From contig OU015566.1 of assembly GCA_907165135.1 (NCBI GenBank), forward strand, positions 10,276,157 through 10,340,156: a stretch of 64,000 nt of DNA. Reading direction: 5' to 3'. Origin of the DNA: Oikopleura dioica. Its lineage: Eukaryota > Chordata > Appendicularia > Copelata > Oikopleuridae. The notes below the pieces were generated by a model, which saw nothing but the letters and a program-made list of their open reading frames with translations, did not search any database and was not told the DNA's origin. Positions 10,932 through 23,954 of this stretch are shown in pieces (position 1 is the stretch's first letter; the number at the start of each line of letters is the position of its first letter). Position numbers and translations under genes: made by a program.

Positions 10932-13900
10932 ATGCGAATTAGCCTCGGGCTCGCAGGAGCTGTCTCTGTCGCGGGTCATGATATTATTTCACTAGTTGGT
11001 TCTAGTGCTAGAATCCCCTCTCCAAAGAGTGGAAGTCGAATTGATTGGACATGGAAGCCACTGGATTTTCATGGATGGGGCTGGGACTGTGCCGAAAGAA
11101 CAGCAGAAGCAAGTAATGCGTGCCAACGCTGGTCCTGGGATCTCCTGAGTCAAGAAGCTCTGAGTAATGAAAACTCAATTTTCCCACTTGAAAATGTCGA
11201 AGAGACTTCCTCCGGTTTATTTATCAGTGATTTGGGAATGTCCGACAATCGACGCTACTTTGCGCGGGATGCCAAATCTGGAGAACTGCTAAAAAGCTAC
11301 GATCTAAAAGTTGGAAAGCTCCCGAGTTTCCCGACGGATTTACAGTGTGTGACCCTGGCCGAGAATCTAAAAATGACATGCGAGTGGGACATGGGATTGC
11401 AAAGCTTCCTCCCCTGGGCCAAATCTGACACGAAATTGATGTTCAAAAAAGTTAAGAACATCACCGGCTGGTCAAATGCCCAACTCAGCCAATTATCCTT
11501 CACTGATGCTGATGTTCTGTCAGAGTGTCCAAAGTACTGCACGGAAGGAAACATAGGCTGTTGCGAGTTTCAACTTTCAACGGAAGACATGAACGACGAC
11601 GGTGACCTGTCTCAGCGAGTCACATTTCTGATGAAAGTCACAACTCAAAACGAATTCGGCCAGGCAACGATGAAGAAAGCTAATTCGGAAATTATTTCAC
11701 ATTCACCAACGATGAACATGAAACCACTTTCGCCGAGTAACTTGAGGGCTGCGCCACCAAATGATTACGATGGTTACTCGATGATTATAAAGTGGGATCA
11801 TCATCCAGGTATGGTTTCAGATTTGAAGATAAATCTCTTATGAAAAATGATTTATAATTGCAAATTTTCTTTAATATAACTTCGCTTAACAAAATCTGAA
11901 ACCAAATCTACAGGCGCGATGAACAGAACCATGTACCAATACCGAGTCGAATATAAATTGCAAACAGATCACTCTTGGCAGCAATCTCGAGAAGTGTACT
12001 TGAACGAACTGGAGCTCAATTCAATGATGATCCCTTATCACGATTATGAGTTCCGCGTCAAGGCCAAGCCAGGCATGACTGGAATGTGGTCTGAGCCTTC
12101 AGAGACGGTGACAGCCAGAACAGCGGCTACTCAACCGACTGCGAATTTGAACGCGAAATATACTATTCTTTCGTATTCAAATAACAAGGCTAAAATCAAG
12201 TTCTTCTGGCTTCCTTATCAGCAACAAAATGCGCCAAATAATCGATTCCGAATCAGGTTCGTAGGGACCATTTCCAACTCGATATAAAATTGTTTCTAGA
12301 GTCAAGACTCGCAAATGCCTTCCTGATCAGCAATTCCTACATGACCGCGTTCTCTACTCAACGATCCTGAACGACCCGACCGTGACCTCGCATGAAATCG
12401 AACTCAACGTTCGCAACATTCCATGCCTCGATGTTGAATTCATAGTTGAAAATGACAAAGGAGCGACTGCACCTCAAGTGGAGCCAATCGATTTATTCAG
12501 AAGTAAGACAATACTTTCTCTACCAAGTTGAACACACGTTTAAATCTTTTGAAACTGAACCCGGCGCGATTTTCTATAAATAATTTTTTTTTTCTTAGTT
12601 GACGTGAACGCTCCTGAAATCGAAATTGTCACTGGCACAGATGGGCACATGATCATCTCCCCCGGCGAGTTGCAAGAATCAATCTTATCCGCTAGCATCA
12701 ACGTGTGCTACAACATTCCTGCCATCGGCGAGACTCCCATTTGCCACAAACAAGCGCTGTCAGAACAGGAGCTGTCAGCAAAGAATGGGCTCGTCCCGGC
12801 TAAAGCTGTGCTAACGCCTTGTTATGATTACAACGTGTATTTGGAAGGTGTGATGGCCACGACGAATGCGACGGTCAGATCGCTGCCACAAGCAATTAGA
12901 ATGGGTATGTCATCTACGTAAACTACATCTGCGGATTTTACAGGTGAACATTTAGTTCACCTAATTAGTGGAAAAACGTGAATGTCAGCGTTTTCGTTGA
13001 TTTCGATCAAAATATGCTTTGTTTTCACATATTCATTAAGACGACTACGATATGTTTATTGGAAACATTCTCAGCGTCCGTGACATTACTCGAAACGAGC
13101 AGACAGGTGTTGCTCTTGCCGTCGAGTTGACTGTAAATTGGGCTGTCGGAGATGCTATTAACTTTGTCTATGGAATGCATCCTGCGATCTCTTGGCGAAA
13201 TATGGCCGATGGAAAAGTTCATCATAAAATGGTATTTTACCTATTTATACCTTCATCTTTTTTATACTTATTTTAAGGTCGATCTAGATAGGAACTTATT
13301 CTACCTAAATGAAACAGATGGAATAATTGGCGTTTCCGAAACAGCATTTTGGTTGTCAACATGTTGCAATGAGGATCCGAACTCTTGTTTTGCCCAGACG
13401 GAAGAAAAAGTCATCACGATATCAGCCGGAAGTAAGTCTAATCTTCTCCGACCTTTTTATTAAGTTTTTCATAGCTCCTGGCGTTGTTCGCGACCTTCAA
13501 ATTATCTGGAGCAAGTTCGAGGATGCTTATTTCCTGCACTTCGTTGAGCCCGAGCAGACCAACTCGCCACTTAGAAGCTATCACGTTTTCTTAAAATACA
13601 CGGATCCGTCTGCTGGACTCAAGGAGGTCGTTAAATCTGTTCCCGCGAGTAGCCACGAAGTTTCAATTAAATTCGATCAAGTCTGCAAAAGCGTAATGGA
13701 TACGGTTCATGTTACAGTTCTCGCTTACGGAAGTGATCTGAAAAATGGACTGATTCCTGGTCGACCAATGTTGAGAACGTATAAGTGCGCGGATTTGATA
13801 ATCGAAGGTAAAATTGATATTTTCACAATCGGAGAATTACATTTTTAAAAGGTTTATCGACGACAATCATGGCTTCAGCACTCTTCCTTGCTGTCATCAT

Positions 13901-15554
13901 GGTGGCACTTTGCTCATACGTCGTTTTCAACCGAAAGCAAGTGAAATTATACGTACAGCGAACGTTCTGGCCCAAACTCGAAAAGCCTAAGTTCGATTTC
14001 CACCACGATTCTCGAGACGACTTCCACTACAAAGCAGAAAAGGCATCGCTTATTGAAGTCGAAGAGATCACAGACATCGCGGTCAACATTCTTCCCGAAA
14101 TACCGAAAACGTTCCCGAAAGCACAAGATAGTACAATTGACTCTGGAATTTCCGGATCAGAGTACAGCGGCGGCTCTAGCAAGAGTATGCCAATTTACAA
14201 GCTTTCTGGTGGAATCGGGGGCTTCCCAGTGTTTGATTCGTTTAGAAGAGAGTCGAACGCCACTTCTGGAGTTATGTCTGGTTCTGATAGTGGTTCTGGT
14301 CTTGAGGTAGAAAACATTTTATTGAGCTTTACTAACATCAGTTTAAGTCTATCCATGCTCGTTCGAGTAATCATTCTGGCGACTCGCTTCTATCCAAGGG
14401 CCGTCGAGATTCTGATGCATGGAAGAAGCTCTTCCCTCAATCCCCTGACTTGTCTGACTATGTCGGTGGAGAAATTATGTCGCCTGCTATAATGGGCCAC
14501 TACTCCGTTATGGACAGCAAATTTGGCCTCCAAGAGCGCACTTCGAGCCCAGTGCCGGGACAATACGTAACTGGATACGTTGAGCATTCGAATTTCAATT
14601 TGACAAATATGCCCACGGTCTTCTTGGAGAATTTCAAAAAAATTCAACAAATCAGAGAGGCCGAGGTTTTGCCATTCGATTATTTACGTAAGTAGTAACT
14701 GAATACGGCCCATGTTCAATCAAATTTTAAGCCGGTCTGCAGACATATGATCCTTATCATCGGACATCAGCGCTCTTCCCGAATTACAAAGAATCCTCCC
14801 CAGTTCCGGTGATTTCCCCACCAGAGCATCACCTTCCGCCTGGCTACACAAGAGCCAATATCTTTGATTTGCCTAACGATTCCAAGGACGCGTATTCCGA
14901 CTACACGGACTACAATGATTACAACAAGATTCAATCGTTCATGCCACCAAAAGACGGAATTCAAATTCTCCCACCAGGATACACAAAAGCAAACATTTTC
15001 GATCTTCCCGAAGATCAACCAAAATCAACGCCGATTCCTCAAAGACCTCGACAACCAGTGACTCGAATGAACATGTCATTTGAGTCCGACTATATTTCTG
15101 ATGGAACCATGCCTCAAATAATGGCACAAAACAAAACAACTTGTCCAATGCCTTCTGCTGATGGATATGTCGGAGAAAGTTTCCTACCAAGTGCTTTTGA
15201 AAAGGCACAAATTCGCGCTCCCCCGCAACCACAGGTATTTTTCAAGATAGTGTCATTAAATCTAATCTTGCTTAGGGCGACTATAGAGGAATTCCCCAGA
15301 TGAACTTGTCCCCTGACGGCTACACAACAGAATCCGACATGGCGATGATCTCCTCCATGATTCCCAAGCACATTGCCTCCGCTCAATTCGTTCCCTCCCA
15401 AATGATCCACTCCGATTACACCACCTCCTTAGACCTAAGCAACATTCACATACCCCGCGTCAACAGTTCCGCAAAGAGAAAAAAGTCTTTATCCCCTCCA
15501 CCCAGTGGCTACGTGTCCATTGAAGGCGCGGCAATGCTGCACCGTTTTCATTAA
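10932..15554 (+). CDS. class I cytokine receptor, gp130/Domeless-like
   Basis: Eleven exons with consistent phases give about 1327 residues: 10932-11808, 11914-12256, 12300-12502, 12599-12904, 13041-13231, 13278-13431, 13475-13807, 13852-14306, 14348-14687, 14732-15234, 15276-15554. A short hydrophobic start (LGLAGAVSVAG) precedes an Ig-like/fibronectin-III ectodomain. Exon 2 ends a FNIII domain with GMWSEPSETV, matching the WSxWS signature of class I cytokine receptors. A membrane helix (ALFLAVIMVALCSYVVF, about 13870-13930) is followed by a Box1 JAK-docking motif, FWPKLEKPKF. The long tail carries many Tyr motifs, including two copies of PPGYT(R/K)ANIFDLP. By family knowledge it would signal through JAK-STAT; the ligand is unknown. 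Confidence 0.85.
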
Positions 15555-15660
15555 AATATTTTAAACAAACTGCTCCAAATAGTTCATATAAACAAGTTTT
15601 CCTTCATTCAAAAGAACTCTACCCCAACTTCCGTTACTGTATTTGTACATAATCAGCCTT

Positions 15661-15666
15661 AATAAA
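15661..15666 (+). terminator. polyadenylation signal of cytokine receptor gene
   Basis: AATAAA 107 bp after the receptor stop codon. Confidence 0.7.
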
Positions 15667-15950
15667 CAGACAAGACTCCGCTCAAAAAGATATCAATTAA
15701 TGCATCTAATAATAATCGATAAAAAGTCGAATAACACGCGCATAATGACCTTGAAAAAATACTTTGGATTGATTCAGCTCCCTGCTTATAATTTAACGGT
15801 TTATTTTGCAGGCACGTGTGGCAATCGAATTGTTTTAGGTTATGATTTATTTACAGTTGCATTTCATTCTGATAAAACTTCCTTGATTTTGGGCTCTTTA
15901 GGTAAATAACTTTTTTGGCGTAGGAAATTTTGAAAATCAAAAGTGAACTG

Positions 15951-17656
15951 TTACATGTTTACTTTAAAAACAGCGACTTCATCGAGGGACTCATCAAATT
16001 CTACGCCCTGCCTTGGACTTGAAGCCGTGGCTGAGTACTTGTCGAGCTCGATCTGGACATTGATAACTTGGACTATTGAGCCATCGTTAGCTACTTTTCG
16101 GTCGACGTAGTGGGCGAAAGATGTCGCTCGTTTTGGAGAAGCACCTTTTTTGGTTTCAAATATGACGTTTCGAGTTACTAAGTCTTATGATTTTGAAACA
16201 ATCCTGTCTCGCGTATAAGTCGATGAATAAATTCTAGTTCTGCTAGCTCTGGCGCGGATTCAAAGTCTTGCAAGAATTCATGACTTCTTTCTTGTTCACG
16301 AAATTCTTCTTGGGAGGCGTTTGAGTATCTTTCGAAATCATCGTCTGGGCAAATTTCATTGACTGAACAATCTACTGATCCTGGGACTTCTTAGTGTTAA
16401 AAATGATCTATTCGAGAATTTTAGTTCTTTTGAGAATTTTTAACACTTGTCTGCCAGGGAGTGAGATCTTCCCCCTTGAGTCTGTCTTCTGTACCTCCTG
16501 AACCTTTCCAGTCGTCTTCTTGAGGCGAATCTGCGCTGTAAATGTCTTTTGCTATGTTATCAAATTTTAACCCACTTGCGTAAAATTCCAGCATAAACAT
16601 CGCGCTGGACTTGGACTTTATTCAAAGCTAATGATAACATTTCTTGCAACAGGTTCGTCTTCCAGTGCTCTTAGTGCCGGAATTCTTGATGGCCGAGTAG
16701 CATCATTGAGTGAGTTCGGCATTGCCATATGAAAATCATCACTTTCCCATTCAGAATCGTCCTCGTCCGGTAATGGCGGCAGCATTTCTTCCGTTGAGCG
16801 TTGTCTGCTGTGATGTGCGCAGCCGCTGCGGTTGATTTTTCATTATTCGAGAATTTATCAAAAAGAAAAATTGCCAACCTTGTTGAAGGACCTGGATTTG
16901 GTGAAAGCGGATTCGTAGCAGGAAGAGGCGTTGGTGGAATATCATCTGCCGGACATGAGTTTTCCCTGAAGAACATTCCATAAACTCGACAGCAAAAAAT
17001 TGGCTTATGTAAGCGCAGGGACGGAAAACAAATGTTTAAGGAGGTGACCTGCGAAAGTTTGCCGGGCAAACCTTTTATCCGAAAGTAAACGGTCACATTT
17101 CTTTCTCGAAAAAGTTATTTGGTTTTCCCATTTTTCAAGTGCCGGAAAAACGAACCTCTGAAAGTGTTGCTGCGAATGCTCGTATGATGGAGGTCGATCG
17201 GCCATGCGAGCAGACATGACTGAGCAAACTTCTGGGCAGCCGAACTCATCGCTAGGAGAACTTGTTAAAAGGAAAGAAGAAAAGGTCGTTGAACTTACCC
17301 GTAGCTTGATTCACGGTAGCCAACTGGAGCCATTGTCTTTTTGAAGTCAGTATAAATGCCGTACAAGTGCTGAATCGCGATCCACATCAAAAGCCCCGTT
17401 GACGTAACTCCTAGTTCAAAAACGTTGATGACTGGCTATTGTCGTATTAACTAACCTAGTGCTGCTAAACAAATCGTAATCAACTGTTCGTTGTGGAGAA
17501 ATCCTCCTCTTTCCGACTCGTCTTCTTTCTTTTCCGCCTTAGAATTGTCTTTTTCTTCGCCTTTTTCTTCATAATTATTTGAGAAATCAGCCGACTTGAG
17601 AATCGGCCTGGGTACTGCAATATTTCCGCCATGAGCTTTCCCATCGTTTTCTCCCG
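15951..17656 (-). CDS. single-pass membrane protein, unrecognised, many short exons
   Basis: Exons on the minus strand include 17456-17656 (acidic, Lys/Glu-rich, ending in the start of a membrane helix LITICLAALG) and 17298-17410 (rest of the helix, LLMWIAIQHLYGIYTDF). Others are near 17160-17265 (with PPSYE, a WW-domain-type PPxY motif), 16890-16980 (PADDIPPTPLPATNPLSPNP), 16620-16770, 16190-16390 and 15951-16170. The last has a stop at 15951-15953. A run of six A in exon 17298-17410 shifts the frame between the membrane helix and the PPSY exon, so one base may be in error or splicing is more complex. The 5' end was not found. Probably a plasma-membrane or vesicle adaptor; family unknown. 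Confidence 0.5.
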
Positions 17657-17699
17657 CTGAAAATCAGAATTACATTTTCGGAGAAATTACGATACACAA

Positions 17700-20208
17700 T
17701 CACAAATGCAAACACAAAAGTAGGCTATAATCTCCTTGATAGCGCGGTGGGAGAGCAAAAGCGATAAAGGGAGAAGAGAAGTCCCACGCTGAGGCGCGCA
17801 TCTGGGTAGAGATGGCCATCGACCTCGGTGCTGGATGACCTGGGGGAATAAGTTCTCGGCGGGAGATGTTATTACTTGAGTACAAACTTGGATTCTACAT
17901 GGATTTTTGAAAGTCTCACAGTCTTATCAGAAAATTCTCCAGTTCAAATTTTTGATAAGTAAAAAAAATTATGAACAGTATTTTTGAGCATCTTTTTCGA
18001 GAAATCCATCAATGCTTAATAATAATTTCCAAGCAAATATGTTTAAATGCTTCATAAACCGCCGTGACAGAGCTCATCCCTTTTTAAAAACTCGGCTAAC
18101 AGGCTTAAATCCCTTGTCTCGCCCGTCCATAAACCCGGAAAGCCTCGCCGAAAAAGAGGTCGGTGGCCGTAAATCCGAACAACCTTTGCGCATATTTGCT
18201 GGGCAAAGCACTAAAACTCGTGCCGCACTGCTCACAGCGTCTGCTCAAATAAAATGCATCAAAGTTGTAAAAACGGGATCGAGTGTGACAGCCGAGGCCT
18301 TCCATCACGCGGGCTCAGAGGAGCGGTGGATCTGATGCGAATGCGGGCTGAGCACACGCTCGGACATCAGTCAAGGGGAGCTTCAAAGATGCATTAGTAA
18401 GGTGGATCTTGACCTGCTCGCAGCTCAATTTTGAGATGATACGGACCGGACGATGTCTTTTGAAGAAATTTGACAGGACCTTTTTTAAGAATTTCGAGTC
18501 GAATCGAAATTTTCGACGGTTATTTTTGGCATGTTCCGGCATTTTGAATATGTTTTGCACGAGAAAAATATGGAAAACGGGAAATAGTTAATTCAGGCGA
18601 AAACAGTAGGCCATTGAAAAGTTCGGCCAGATTGATCGTTCCCGCCTTTGGCAAATATCGCATGATATTACGGTTAATTGTATTTTCGGAGGCCATTATA
18701 TCTCGTTCTTTCGAGGTACAATAAATTGCCATTCTTATAAATGAGGAGGATTTTTGTTAGGAAAGTGTTTGAACAGGCCGTTTGTGTTCCCCGGCCGCGT
18801 GGCTCTTCATCCGGTCAATTCGCGCCTCTTCAAGAAAATCCCCCATTGTAGTGAAACCTTATCTCGTGAAATCAACAAAGACCAACTTATGTCTAAAGGA
18901 GATTTTTTGCTTCAAAAGCACTTTCGGTGAAATTCCTGTGGACATAAAGTATCAAGCGAACTTGAGAATTTTCAAAGCTCAAACAGGCTTTTACCGGGAT
19001 AAGGGTCTCTCGAAATTTCTCAGCGAGAAAATTTCTGCAAAAAAACTGCCAAACTTAAAGTGTTTATAAACAGACAGGCAGTAAGCTTGATAAAGAATTT
19101 CAACCAAGAATCCAGTTCAAAATTAGAATGATTATGAAATAAATATTTTACTTTAGGAAAATCATGTTCGCGCGGCACATCAAAGGCGCACTGACAATGT
19201 GGACCGCCGGTAGCGGGTGCGGCGAAATCCGCGTTTCCGCCCTTCAGCTGAATGTCTCTTTATGAGCTTCCAGATATCAAAGAGTCTGTGTTCCGGCGCC
19301 GCAGTTCTATTCCATAAACTCTCCATTCTTGAGCATTTCCTATCCGCGCGCAAGGCCTGAGCGGCTGCCTTTTCTTTTGTAATTTTTTGGATTTTTAAAT
19401 CCCTCAAGAATATTCCACTCAAAAAAGTTCAGTGAAAATAATTATTTTAAAAACAAACAGATACGATATCCGCTTCACGACACCCTCCGACTCTTTTTTT
19501 CATAAATCAAACGTAAACAAAGTCCACATTTCCAAAAACGAAACATAAACTTTTCAGGCCACCATGACAATTAGAATGATACTTGTTTTTGACAATTTTA
19601 AAATATTTACGGAAGCATGAGCATTTTGAGTTAGTCATATTCGGCGTTGGGTTAAATGCATCAGGCTTGCTGCTGGAGCTAAGACTTGTTTCCTTTTCAG
19701 CAGGTTCCGATGGGAAAATGTATATTGATTCGGAAGTGAGATTCTATCTGAGAGTTTTGTCGGCAAACCTAATTACCACACGTCAGATCTCGATCGGAAA
19801 TAACTTTCCATCTGCGGCGATCTTCTTTTGATGCCCTTGAACCTGTGTGTATTCAATAAGGCCATAGCTTGAGGCATTCGCCCGCAGCGGGTGCCTTCTA
19901 TTCCCGAGCGGCGCCCCTGCGCCCGTTTGGGCACTCGCCGCTGGGCACAGCGCCGCGCAGTGGCCATCTAGCTTCGCGTTTTATATTAAATCAGCCTGAT
20001 CATACCTCCCAAGCCAAATTATCATATTGTTTTGAGTGTTTACCGAGCAAAGGTGAAAACTGAAAGAACTTCTACTAGGAGCACTAGAGAGATCTCAGCT
20101 ACAACGCTCTCGAAGAACACAGCCCTAGAGCCAGCAAAAGCGACAGAGTGTTTGACAGATACACAGCAAAGACAAAGTCTAGAGGAAACGATTATTGGAT
20201 TTGAAAAT
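17700..20208. other. long gene-poor interval upstream of FOXA
   Basis: About 2.5 kb, several times the local gene spacing. Short frames on both strands lack recognisable domains or consistent splice structure. A GC-rich block at about 19870-19970 (CCCGCAGCGGGTGCC, GAGCGGCGCCCC) and a TTTATATTAAAT box near 19980 lie about 230 bp upstream of the FOXA start. The likely content is cis-regulatory DNA of a developmental gene; this is inference. Confidence 0.45.
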
Positions 20209-21523
20209 ATGCTAGAGGGATCCTTTTCCATGTACCCAGAGCAGATCCCAGTCCAGACTCAAAGAGACGAACACGCAGCATCCCAAGTCCAATTCGATCA
20301 AACGTAAGTTGAATCAAATTCTTCAACAATAATTCTTCTTGTAAAATGAAGTAAAAACAGTCTCTAAAATTTCACTTTAGCCAATTCAATGCTGCCCAAG
20401 CTCCTGCAACTCAGTTCGCCCAGTACGCGATGCTCAACGCCCAAGCAGCTCAAGCGGGTCAGCCATTTCCGCTCAGCTATCCTGGTATTAGCCCTGCTGA
20501 TCAGTACAGACAGTACCAACATTCGCACGCCAAGCCTCCATACTCGTACATCTCCCTCATTGCTATGGCCATTCAGGTAAAATAATATTCTAATTGTGAC
20601 AAAGCTTTCTAAAACCAAATCAGAAAAACCAAACTAACTCTATTCTTCAGGCATCTCCTCGCAAAATGTGCACTTTGAACGAGATCTACCAGTTCATCAT
20701 GAACCTCTTCCCCTACTACCGCCAGAACCAGCAGCGTTGGCAAAACAGCGTCCGTCATTCGCTCTCTTTCAACGATTGTTTCATCAAGGTAATAAATTTC
20801 AACCAATTTTTTAGCCATAAATATCAAATTATTCGAGAATTCATAAATCTAACCCATTTTCAGGTGCCCCGCTCATCCGAGATCCCCGGCAAAGGTGCGT
20901 TCTGGGCTCTTCATCCCGAGGCTCACAACATGTTCGAGAACGGCTGCTACCTTCGTCGACAAAAGCGATTCAAGCTCTCAAAGAAAGACGAAAAGCCCCG
21001 AAGTCGCCAAGGCAAACGATCGCTCGTCTCCGATGACGCTCCGGCTCCCAAACAGAAACGACGCAACTCGATGAACACTTCCACCGACGTCTCCCTCGAG
21101 AGCGGCAGCCCATCTTCCGAGCCTGGCTTGACAGTCCCCATCAACAGCACCAAGACTCCGTCCCCGGAGAAGGAGCAAATCATCAAGCAAGAAGTCTACG
21201 ACCCCGTCCCAAAGGTGGAACGCCCATTGACCGAAACTCCAGTCCTCCAGGAGCAGCAGAACCACCAACCAATCACCTCTCAGCACAGCATTGCTCTCAA
21301 CATCTCTCCTCTCACTACTGGAGCCTACAATCTCCAACACCACTCGATCCCGACTTCTGAGTCCGCCATGCCTTCGATGTCGTTCTCCGCGATTCCAGAC
21401 ATGTGGCAGCTGTACCCCTCCGTCTACTCTACCATGACCAACATGAACTCATACGACACGGTCGCCTCCACCATCAACCCCGACATTTCCGCCAGCTCCA
21501 CCGAAGAAGTCAGCTCCTACTAA
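20209..21523 (+). CDS. FOXA: forkhead box A (FOXA/HNF3) transcription factor
   Basis: Four exons (20209-20303, 20381-20576, 20651-20788, 20864-21523) encode 362 residues. The forkhead DNA-binding domain begins [15 protein letters not shown], continues [20 protein letters not shown] and ends [12 protein letters not shown], which is diagnostic of class A. It is split by two short GT-AG introns. The C-terminal part is Ser/Thr/Pro-rich and contains [13 protein letters not shown] is a pioneer factor for endoderm, notochord and anterior midline in chordates. The open frame continues upstream of the ATG to 20032, probably 5' UTR; the chosen ATG gives the FOXA-typical short N-terminus ([11 protein letters not shown]). 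Confidence 0.96.
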
Positions 21524-21658
21524 AGCAACTTCCGCGCCGCTTTAATTATTCTGAATCCTTCTTTCTGAGCACTAAAATCTAAGCTTGTATATTTCAAAAA
21601 CAACAAAACCCATTTCCGTTCTATCAAACGCTACCCAGTTAAAAGCCAATCTGTACAA

Positions 21659-21664
21659 AATAAA
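21659..21664 (+). terminator. polyadenylation signal of FOXA
   Basis: AATAAA 136 bp after the FOXA stop codon, followed by an A-rich tract. Confidence 0.75.
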
Positions 21665-21699
21665 GTTATAAAACAAAAAAAAACTATCCGTGGGAATCA

Positions 21700-22255
21700 A
21701 TTTTCATCCAGCAGCAAAAAAGATAGGCAGGTTCTAAAAAGGCGCCTAAATCAAAGCAGGTGCTTGAGTGAGGCATTATTCAGACATTTCGAGGGGCGCA
21801 CTCAAGTGATACTTTCACTGCTCGCGAATTCGCCAAAATCCAGCAAACAATGCAAGCCACCCTAAGGAGCCACAACAGAAAAGACATCATCAAAGTCAAC
21901 TTTTATGGGGGTTTAAACTTGGGAATGGACCAAGTCCTTAGGGATTGAACAAGGCCTGTCAGAAGATACCTCAAAATTTCCACTCAAATTAGCATTTTTG
22001 CTAACATCAAAGACCTAAAAACGGTTCCCAGTAATCGTCTATGTTATCATACAGAGCTACTTAAATATTGACAGTATCCGAGTTTCCTTCAAATCACGGT
22101 TTGCAACTCTTAGCATGCTACCAAATCGATGAGAACTTCTGAAAATCAGGTTCGATGAAATGAGCTCAAGGAAGAAAAGTCGCGTAAAAGTGCCCCTGAC
22201 CGGGAAGAGTAAATACCCGTCGCCCTTCAAGAGACAATCGACTCCAGGGAGAAAA
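21700..22255. other. intergenic region, nothing recognised
   Basis: Convergent 3' ends of FOXA and the small secreted protein gene. No gene or repeat recognised. Confidence 0.5.
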
Positions 22256-22258
22256 GCT

Positions 22259-23325
22259 TTAATGAGTGAATTCATCATCATCATCCCAGACGTACTCGTG
22301 AAACACTAAGCCTCTTGGAGAATGATATTCTCGCTTTATATGAAAAGGCTCTTGAGCAGCTTACCTTGAGAGTTGGATTCGCTGACTCGTTGGGTTTTCG
22401 TGATGATCATTGAACCTTCATGGTCTCTTTCGATGGTTATCTGGTCAAAGTTTCCAAAGGATCCAATCTTCTTGAGAGTGACGAGTTCGTCGATCAGCTC
22501 GTCTTCTGACTTCCCTTCTTTTATGATTTCCGCGGCGGTCTCCACCACTTGATCAATGATTCCTTCTTGTTTTAAATTTTTGATTTCATTCTCGATATTT
22601 TCTGAGATTTCCTCAGAAGACAAGGAAGAAATCAAATTCTGAAATGTTGATTAAAAATTTCGATTATGAAATTTTCATTTGTAAACATTTTAGATGCTCA
22701 ATGAAGTCACGAGTGATATAACAAAAAGGGATTAGGGCATCCACACGTCAATTGGAGGTGGAGCCTTTCAAAAGCTTATCTGCGGCTGAGGGACTAAATA
22801 TAGGGATTGACGTGGCGCAGTTATGATGCTCGCGGTCAGCTAGAGTCGGACATTCGTCCAAATATCATGACGCTGGTAACTTTCATAAAACGAGCGAGCA
22901 TGTCATTTCTTATTGAGGTAAAAAAAGATGGTGACGTTAAATATTTTCATAGAAATATTCTCTTTTTTTTACAATGTCTACACGTCTTTCTCCGTATGTA
23001 GATGGTAATTTTGTCATCGTTTTATTCCTATATTATTATTATTTTATGGAATGTCTTTGAATTATACGTAAGACTCTCTTTAAAAACGTATGACCATGTT
23101 ATTATGCTCACTATATAGCGACTTTTGGCGAGGAGACGTGTGTACGTTCGGATAAAATATTACATAAAAAAGTAAACGTACCTGCGCATCAAGAATAGCT
23201 CTTCTAAGCTCATTCAGTTTCTGTACATCGCTGGCATTATGCGTTACTTTTCCATCTCCATTTTCTTCTTCGGCATTTTTGCCCAAAATTCCAAGCGCAA
23301 GAAGAAGCAACCTGAAGAGCTTCAT
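22259..23325 (-). CDS. small secreted or ER-lumen protein, unrecognised
   Basis: Three exons (23182-23325, 22365-22638, 22259-22305) with consistent phases encode 154 residues. The N-terminus is a signal peptide (KLFRLLLLALGILG). The body is Glu-rich and helical (SSEEISENIENEIKNLKQEG, AAEIIKEGKSEDELIDEL), and the tail is acidic, VWDDDDEFTH, without a KDEL-type retrieval signal. The first intron is over 500 nt, unusually long here. No family recognised. The acidic helical design could suit a calcium-binding or matrix protein, which is speculation. Confidence 0.7.
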
Positions 23326-23954
23326 TCAACTTGTTCTCTCTGCTTTTATCCTTCTGTGTCTATCTCTATCACAAAAGTACAGATGCTTCTAAATCTGAAA
23401 GAAAATGCTAAATTTTTATCATTTTTCTTGCGAATCTGGCGAGGTGGATTTAATTACATAGAGTTAGGCAGATAGGTGGCTCAATTGGCAAAACGCGACC
23501 AGCGCTTCAAACAGAAATGACAAAAAAGCCTCGAGGAACCTATTTTTTGTTGTTTCTAAAACGATCTTAAGTCCAGACTGCTTGGGAGTCAGTGGAATAA
23601 TTGGTCAGAAAGATGGATAATATTTTCTTCTGGGTCAATTCGATAACTGACATATTTCATTGTAACATTAGTTTGTTTGCATAAAAACAGATATTGTTCA
23701 TTCTTCAAGGCTCAGTTCGGTTCACCCAAAAGCCAAAGGAAAGTGGAAATGCGAGATATAATAAAGCTCATGTGACCGTGACCGATTACATTCATTAACA
23801 CCGATAAGAATCGGTGGTGCAGGATTTCTAGTACCGCCGGGGGGCAATTTCAGTACGCCAATCGCGCATGAACCTCTGCAGTACGCGGTCGCATGAAAAA
23901 CGTGCAAAATTCCTTCTGAAACTACACATATTTACGAAAATAGTAAATCAGAGA

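Noticed and set aside
18012-19970. Several 60-100-codon frames between the membrane protein and FOXA
   Set aside because: No ATG-supported structure, domain or splice continuity; composition does not differ from surrounding noncoding DNA.
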